DNA of 64,000 nucleotides, taken from Sinorhizobium garamanticum. Its GTDB lineage: Bacteria; Pseudomonadota; Alphaproteobacteria; Rhizobiales; Rhizobiaceae. Of the stretch, positions 60,331 through 64,000 are shown piece by piece. A program made the translations under genes and the position numbers. Below the pieces are notes generated by a model that was not told the origin of the DNA, made no database searches, and saw only the letters and a list, made by a program, of their open reading frames with translations. Position 1 is the stretch's first letter; each line of letters starts with the position of its first letter. Location: the NCBI RefSeq assembly GCF_029892065.1, contig NZ_CP120373.1:1547501-1611500 (forward strand). Direction: 5' to 3'.

Positions 60331-60480
60331 AGCAGCTCGTGTGCCGGGCCATTTTCCATCGCTTTCTATTTGGCGCTCGCGATTTACGCGGGTGCCATCT
60401 TGGCACTGCTGTTCAAATGGCCAGCAATCCACCCGGTCCTAGCCGCGTGTTTGGCCGTGGTCATTGTCAATCCGGCGTAG
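60331..60480 (+). pseudogene. Possible remnant of a membrane-protein gene
   Basis: An open stretch of 49 codons after an in-frame TGA (60328) with no ATG or GTG start. It reads as two hydrophobic helices, IAFYLALAIYAGAILALLF and HPVLAACLAVVIVNPA, with reasonable codon use. The rest of the gap 60137-60653 shows only short frames without ribosome sites. It may be a decayed gene end or chance. Confidence 0.3.
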
Positions 60481-60653
60481 AATCCGAAACCCTAGGAAGA
60501 GGCGCGGCAGCTACTATCGATCTTAACGGCGCATCGTCCATGGCAATAATTCGTCGACCCTGTTGACCGGATGGTCGGCGATGCGGGTGATGACGTCGCC
60601 GCGAAGATAGGCCCCTCTCGGCATTCGGGTTGATCCACTTCGGCCCGAAAGCA

Positions 60654-60680
60654 AAATGCCCAGCGCATGTCCGGGCATTT
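60654..60680 (-). terminator. Possible terminator of the lysine/saccharopine dehydrogenase gene
   Basis: AAATGCCC (60654-60661) and GGGCATTT (60673-60680) form an 8-bp perfect stem with an 11-base loop, 27 bases past the stop on the minus strand; it is followed there by TGCTTTC, a weak T-tract. Confidence 0.45.
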
Positions 60681-60706
60681 CCGTCTTCTCGATTGCAGCA
60701 AAAAGC

Positions 60707-61810
60707 TCAGCTCGCTGCGCGTTCCGTCTCGTGCTTCTGCGCGTAGTAGCGACCGAAGCGGTTGGCGAGGAAGGTGTCGAGTGCGATGTCTTCCTGGCGG
60801 ACGAAGCCCTTCGTCGCGATCTTGCCTTCGGCGAGCAGGTCGAGGACAGCGCAGATGCTGCCGGCCGTGGTGATCTGGATGCCGCTCTGCATGCGTCCGG
60901 CGACGACACCGCTGTAGACCTTGTTGGCGTAGGTTTCCTGAACCAGGCGGCCTTCGCGGAAGCCGGAAACCGTGACGAAGATGACGACGACGTCCTGCGT
61001 GGTGGTCGGCAGGGCGTTCTCCAGAATATCCTTCAGCACTTCGCGGCGATGACGCAGGCCAAGGTCGTTCAGGAGTGCCTTGAAGATGGCGGCGTGACCC
61101 GGATAGCGGATCGTCTTGTAGTTCAGCGTGCGGACCTTGCCCTTAAGCGTTTCGCAGAGAGTGCCGAGGCCGCCGGAGGTGTTAAAGGCCTCGTAGGTGA
61201 CGCCGTCGAGCGAGAATTCCTCGCGCTCTTCCATCGCCGGAACTTCGATCAGCGAACCTTCGACGATCGCTTCGCAAGGCTCGATATATTCGTTGATGAC
61301 GCCGTCTGTGCTCCAGGTCAGGTTATAGTTGAGAGCGTTGGACGGATATTGCGGCAGCGCGCCGACGCGCATGCGCACGCTCTCCAGCGTCTCGAAGCGC
61401 TTCGCCAGATCGTTGGCGACGATCGAGATGAAGCCCGGCGCAAGGCCGCACTGCGGAATGAAGGCCGTCTTCGCTTGTGCCGCGATCGCCTTGACCTGGC
61501 GGGTCGATTCGACATCCTCGGTCAGGTCGAGATAGTGAATCTCGGCTTCTGCAGCGGCTTCGGCAATGGCGACCGTCAGGTGGAACGGCGCGGCGCTCAA
61601 CACGGCGAACTTGCCGGTCAGTAGACCGACGAGGGCTTTTCCGTCGGCGATGTCGATGATCGCGGTCGAAATGGCCTCGTGCTTTTCCACCTGTTGCAAT
61701 TGCTCGGCGCTGCGGTCGGCAACGCAGACGCGATAGTCTCCGGTATGTGCCAGCATGCGAGCAATTGTAGAGCCGATCTTGCCGGCGCCGATGACAACGA
61801 TGTCTTTCAT
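60707..61810 (-). CDS. Saccharopine dehydrogenase family protein (lysine degradation)
   Basis: 367 residues. NAD(P) motif VVIGAGKIGSTIARML; FHLTVAIAEAAAEAEIHYLDLTED and GLAPGFISIVANDLA are typical of the Lys9/LysDH branch, as is GGLGTLCETLKGK. It could be a lysine 6-dehydrogenase or a saccharopine dehydrogenase; the length fits either. Divergent from an Lrp-type gene, a common arrangement for amino-acid catabolism under local control. Confidence 0.82.
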   Translation of the reverse strand: MKDIVVIGAGKIGSTIARMLAHTGDYRVCVADRSAEQLQQVEKHEAISTAIIDIADGKALVGLLTGKFAVLSAAPFHLTVAIAEAAAEAEIHYLDLTEDVESTRQVKAIAAQAKTAFIPQCGLAPGFISIVANDLAKRFETLESVRMRVGALPQYPSNALNYNLTWSTDGVINEYIEPCEAIVEGSLIEVPAMEEREEFSLDGVTYEAFNTSGGLGTLCETLKGKVRTLNYKTIRYPGHAAIFKALLNDLGLRHRREVLKDILENALPTTTQDVVVIFVTVSGFREGRLVQETYANKVYSGVVAGRMQSGIQITTAGSICAVLDLLAEGKIATKGFVRQEDIALDTFLANRFGRYYAQKHETERAAS

Positions 61811-61933
61811 TCTTTTCCCCAGGGTATGAGCCTATTCGTATTCTATTTTCTCGCGATGCTAAGTTGATTTGAAGCGTCGATGTGGCTAAATCGCCGGTCT
61901 ATTATCGGCAATTCGCCAAAATGGACCGACGAT

Positions 61934-62365
61934 ATGAAAGTGACCGAGAAGGACCGTGAACTCCTCGCCATCCTGAGCGAGAATGCGCGCATGCCGACGG
62001 CGACGATTGCGCGCCGACTCGGCCTTTCGCGCACGACGGTGCAGGCGCGAATCGAACGGCTGGAGCGCGAGGGAGTCATTGCCGGCTATGGCGTGCGGCT
62101 TTCGGAAAACTACGAGAAAGGCCTGGTGAAGGCGCATGTGCTGATCACCATCGCGCCGCGGGCGCTGAGCCGCGTTACGCCGGAGCTCGGCGCGATCCGG
62201 GAGATCCGCACGCTCCATTCCGTCAGCGGCAGTTTTGATCTCATCGCTGTTGTGGCGGCGGCCTCGATCAGCGAACTCGACCTGCTGATCGACCGGATCG
62301 GTGAAATCGACGGGGTCGAAAAAACACTGTCGTCGATCATCCTTTCGACCCGCATCGACCGCTGA
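61934..62365 (+). CDS. Lrp/AsnC family transcriptional regulator
   Basis: 143 residues from the ATG of MKVTEKDRELLAILSE; the open frame upstream lacks a ribosome site. Helix-turn-helix PTATIARRLGLSRTTVQARIERLE, then the RAM effector domain (LHSVSGSFDLIAVVAA, EKTLSSIIL). It probably senses an amino acid and controls the divergent dehydrogenase gene; the 123-base spacer has AT-rich stretches and the short inverted repeat GCCG...CGGC. Confidence 0.88.
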   Translation: MKVTEKDRELLAILSENARMPTATIARRLGLSRTTVQARIERLEREGVIAGYGVRLSENYEKGLVKAHVLITIAPRALSRVTPELGAIREIRTLHSVSGSFDLIAVVAAASISELDLLIDRIGEIDGVEKTLSSIILSTRIDR

Positions 62366-62377
62366 GCGGTGGTGGGT

Positions 62378-63265
62378 TCAGCGCCCTGATTGCTCATCCG
62401 CTGATGGAGAGGCGTTGTCGGGCATGGCGTCAGGCGCGTTCCAGGCCGCCGGCCCGCGCACGAAGGAAACAGCCGAACCGTCGCCAGGGGTGAGCCATTT
62501 GCCGCGATCGAAAAAGAGTTCGGCGATACTCTTCGGCCGTGTTCGCGCCGCTTGGTTAGCGAGGAAATTGTAGCGGGGAACGTCACCCGATTCCTGCTTG
62601 AACTGGATGCGGCTGCCAAACCGTTTGAGGTCGAATTCCTTGAGCGCCTGGATCCGCAAGGCGATGCTTTCGCTGTCCGCCCAGCGGACCTGCGTCAGGA
62701 AGACCGAGGCGGCTTTGGCGGCGGCGCTGGTGACGGCCTGTGTGTCCTCAGGCCGTTCGATGTTCAGCTTCACGCGGAACGAGGTGATCTCGTCTTCGCC
62801 GCTGCCTTTGACGAAAATGAAGATCGACGAGGGGTTGTCTTCGCCGGGCCGGGCAAGCGGGATGAGCGACGAGCATTCCCACCGGCCGCTCTCGGCGGAT
62901 TTCCACTCGAGTTCACGAAAGCCCACGTCGCGCAAGCCTTCGCAAAGCGCGCGCGGGTCGCTGCGGATCTCGCGCAAAAACTGTTGCTCCGGCGTGTCCA
63001 GGTTTTCAAAGGTCCGGGCCGGCAGCAACATACGCGGCGCCTCCGGTTTCCCGAGGACCTCGCTCGCCGGCCTGGCTTGCTTCGTCTCCTCTGCTTGTTT
63101 CGCCGTCTCCAAGAACGTCGTCGGCAAGCCGGCGGCCGTGAGGAGCTGTTTCAGGTTGCGCTGTTCGTTGGCAAGGAGAACGGTCGCGAGGATCGCGGTG
63201 AAGACGAGTCCCACGGCAAGGAAGAAAAAAGCGATGCCGGAACGGCCTTTCTGCTTCTTCTCCAT
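62378..63265 (-). CDS. Membrane-anchored protein of unknown function (DUF6030-like)
   Basis: 295 residues. One transmembrane helix near the N-terminus (IAFFFLAVGLVFTAILATVLL), a linker, and a soluble domain with two cysteines (ALCEGL, WECSSLIP) at about 110-270, ending in a Pro/Ala/Asp-rich tail. I associate it loosely with the rhizobial DUF6030 family. Convergent with the Lrp gene. Confidence 0.6.
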   Translation of the reverse strand: MEKKQKGRSGIAFFFLAVGLVFTAILATVLLANEQRNLKQLLTAAGLPTTFLETAKQAEETKQARPASEVLGKPEAPRMLLPARTFENLDTPEQQFLREIRSDPRALCEGLRDVGFRELEWKSAESGRWECSSLIPLARPGEDNPSSIFIFVKGSGEDEITSFRVKLNIERPEDTQAVTSAAAKAASVFLTQVRWADSESIALRIQALKEFDLKRFGSRIQFKQESGDVPRYNFLANQAARTRPKSIAELFFDRGKWLTPGDGSAVSFVRGPAAWNAPDAMPDNASPSADEQSGR

Positions 63266-63393
63266 CCGATGTCAGCGCCCCGCCTTGAAGGATGCCCGAC
63301 CGACGCAAGCCGAGCAGCGCGGAGCCAGCCTCGCAACGCACGCAGCCAAAGTTCCAGAGAGCCGGGGTTGCCGGCTCATGTGAAGCACGCCGT

Positions 63394-64000
63394 TCATGCC
63401 GGCCTGCTCAGCGCGGCATGGAGTCGAAGCACCTCGTCCGTCGACGGCCGGTTGCGCGGCAGGCCGAGATAATAGCCGTAGCCGGAGGCGAGGCTGCGTT
63501 GGCCGAGCATCGCCAGTCGGCCATCGTTGAGATGTTCCCGCACCAGCCCAAGGCTGCCGAGCGCCACGCCGTCGCCGCGCAGGGCCGCATCGATCGCCAT
63601 CACATAGGTCGAGAACGTATATTTCGGACGCGGCCTTGCGCCGTGCCGGGAGGGCTCGATCCGCTCAAACCACTTCTGGAACGAAATCCAGTGAGCGTTG
63701 AAGCGGTCGTAGTCGATGAGATCGAGGGCGGCTATGGCCTCGGGTTGCAGCTCGGCCGCTTGAAGGCTCCGGGCGGCGAGATAGTCGGGCGAGGCGACCG
63801 GTGCCAACTCCTCGGCCATCAACAGGGTCAGCGACCAGCGCGGGTGGTCTCCGGTTGAGTAGAGGATGACGAGGTCGTTGTTTTCCGAGGCAAGTTCGGA
63901 GGGGCTGTCGGTTGTCAAGAGACGGATGGAAATACCGGGGTTCTCCTTGCCGAATTCACGTAATCGCGTACCGAGCCAGAGGTGGGAGACCGAGCCGCTG
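63394..64000 (-). CDS. LysR-type regulator, effector domain (5' end outside the window)
   Basis: 202 codons reach the right edge; the N-terminal helix-turn-helix lies beyond it. The visible part begins SGSVSHLWLGTRLREFGKEN, the substrate-binding-domain start of GcvA-type LysR proteins. LVILYSTGDHPRWSLTLLMAEELAPVASPDYL and a C-terminal RPSTDEVLRLHAAL follow. Regulated gene unknown. Confidence 0.82.
   Translation of the reverse strand, partial: SGSVSHLWLGTRLREFGKENPGISIRLLTTDSPSELASENNDLVILYSTGDHPRWSLTLLMAEELAPVASPDYLAARSLQAAELQPEAIAALDLIDYDRFNAHWISFQKWFERIEPSRHGARPRPKYTFSTYVMAIDAALRGDGVALGSLGLVREHLNDGRLAMLGQRSLASGYGYYLGLPRNRPSTDEVLRLHAALSRPA

Overview
The window reads as chromosomal DNA of an alphaproteobacterium of the order Hyphomicrobiales, most likely Sinorhizobium/Ensifer or a close relative. 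The evidence is the gene order sdhCDAB ... mdh-sucCDAB ... lpdA ... tal-priA ... atpHAGDC, an F1-only atp operon, a hem cluster that carries a mitofilin-like gene, an Omp19-type lipoprotein, high-GC codon use, and several families of rhizobial intergenic palindromes, including RIME-like elements. The genus call is inferred from remembered gene order and repeats; no search was run.

Layout. 1-5.7 kb: an accessory-looking block with a formylglycine-generating enzyme overlapping the sulfatase it probably activates, then an alpha/beta-hydrolase lipoprotein and a beta-barrel outer-membrane protein. 5.7-9.3 kb: a DUF429 gene with an unknown partner, a small ORF, an amidase and a KTSC protein. 9.4-15.4 kb: a Tat-exported PhoD-type phosphatase behind a row of PHO-box-like heptamers, typA, a GNAT acetyltransferase, ppa, yggU and yggT. 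15.6-25.2 kb: an MFS transporter; a leftward cluster hemC-hemD-mic60-hemY-TerB-glutamine amidotransferase; a rightward pair tsaD-gpsA. 25.2-27.4 kb: YciI, EVE and METTL20-like methyltransferase genes and a His/Arg-rich secreted protein.

27.7-46.8 kb is the TCA-cycle core: sdhCDAB, msrA, omp19, zapE, mdh, sucC, sucD, sucA, sucB and lpdA. Five small genes (MAPEG, VOC, LysE, a secreted protein, an SDR) lie between sucB and lpdA. The strongest anomaly is here: an AT-rich 317-codon ORF sits between sdhA and sdhB and overlaps both neighbours (TAGTG at the front, an 8-base overlap at the back), so a foreign-looking gene is built into the succinate dehydrogenase operon.

46.9-54.8 kb: a DUF2867 gene, a 278-bp MITE-like element with 35-bp terminal inverted repeats whose end supplies the stop codon of the neighbouring TraB/GumN gene, xerC, an acyltransferase, tal, priA and a small membrane protein. 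55.0-60.1 kb: atpHAGDC, with a hairpin between atpD and atpC. 60.1-64 kb: a non-coding stretch with a possible membrane-protein remnant, a saccharopine/lysine dehydrogenase divergent from an Lrp-family regulator, an unknown membrane-anchored protein, and a LysR regulator cut by the window edge.

Together the genes cover central carbon oxidation (Sdh, Suc, Mdh, Lpd), ATP synthesis (F1), heme synthesis for the respiratory chain, and envelope/phosphate/sulfate-ester functions in the accessory part. No tRNA, rRNA, CRISPR array or complete transposon was recognised.
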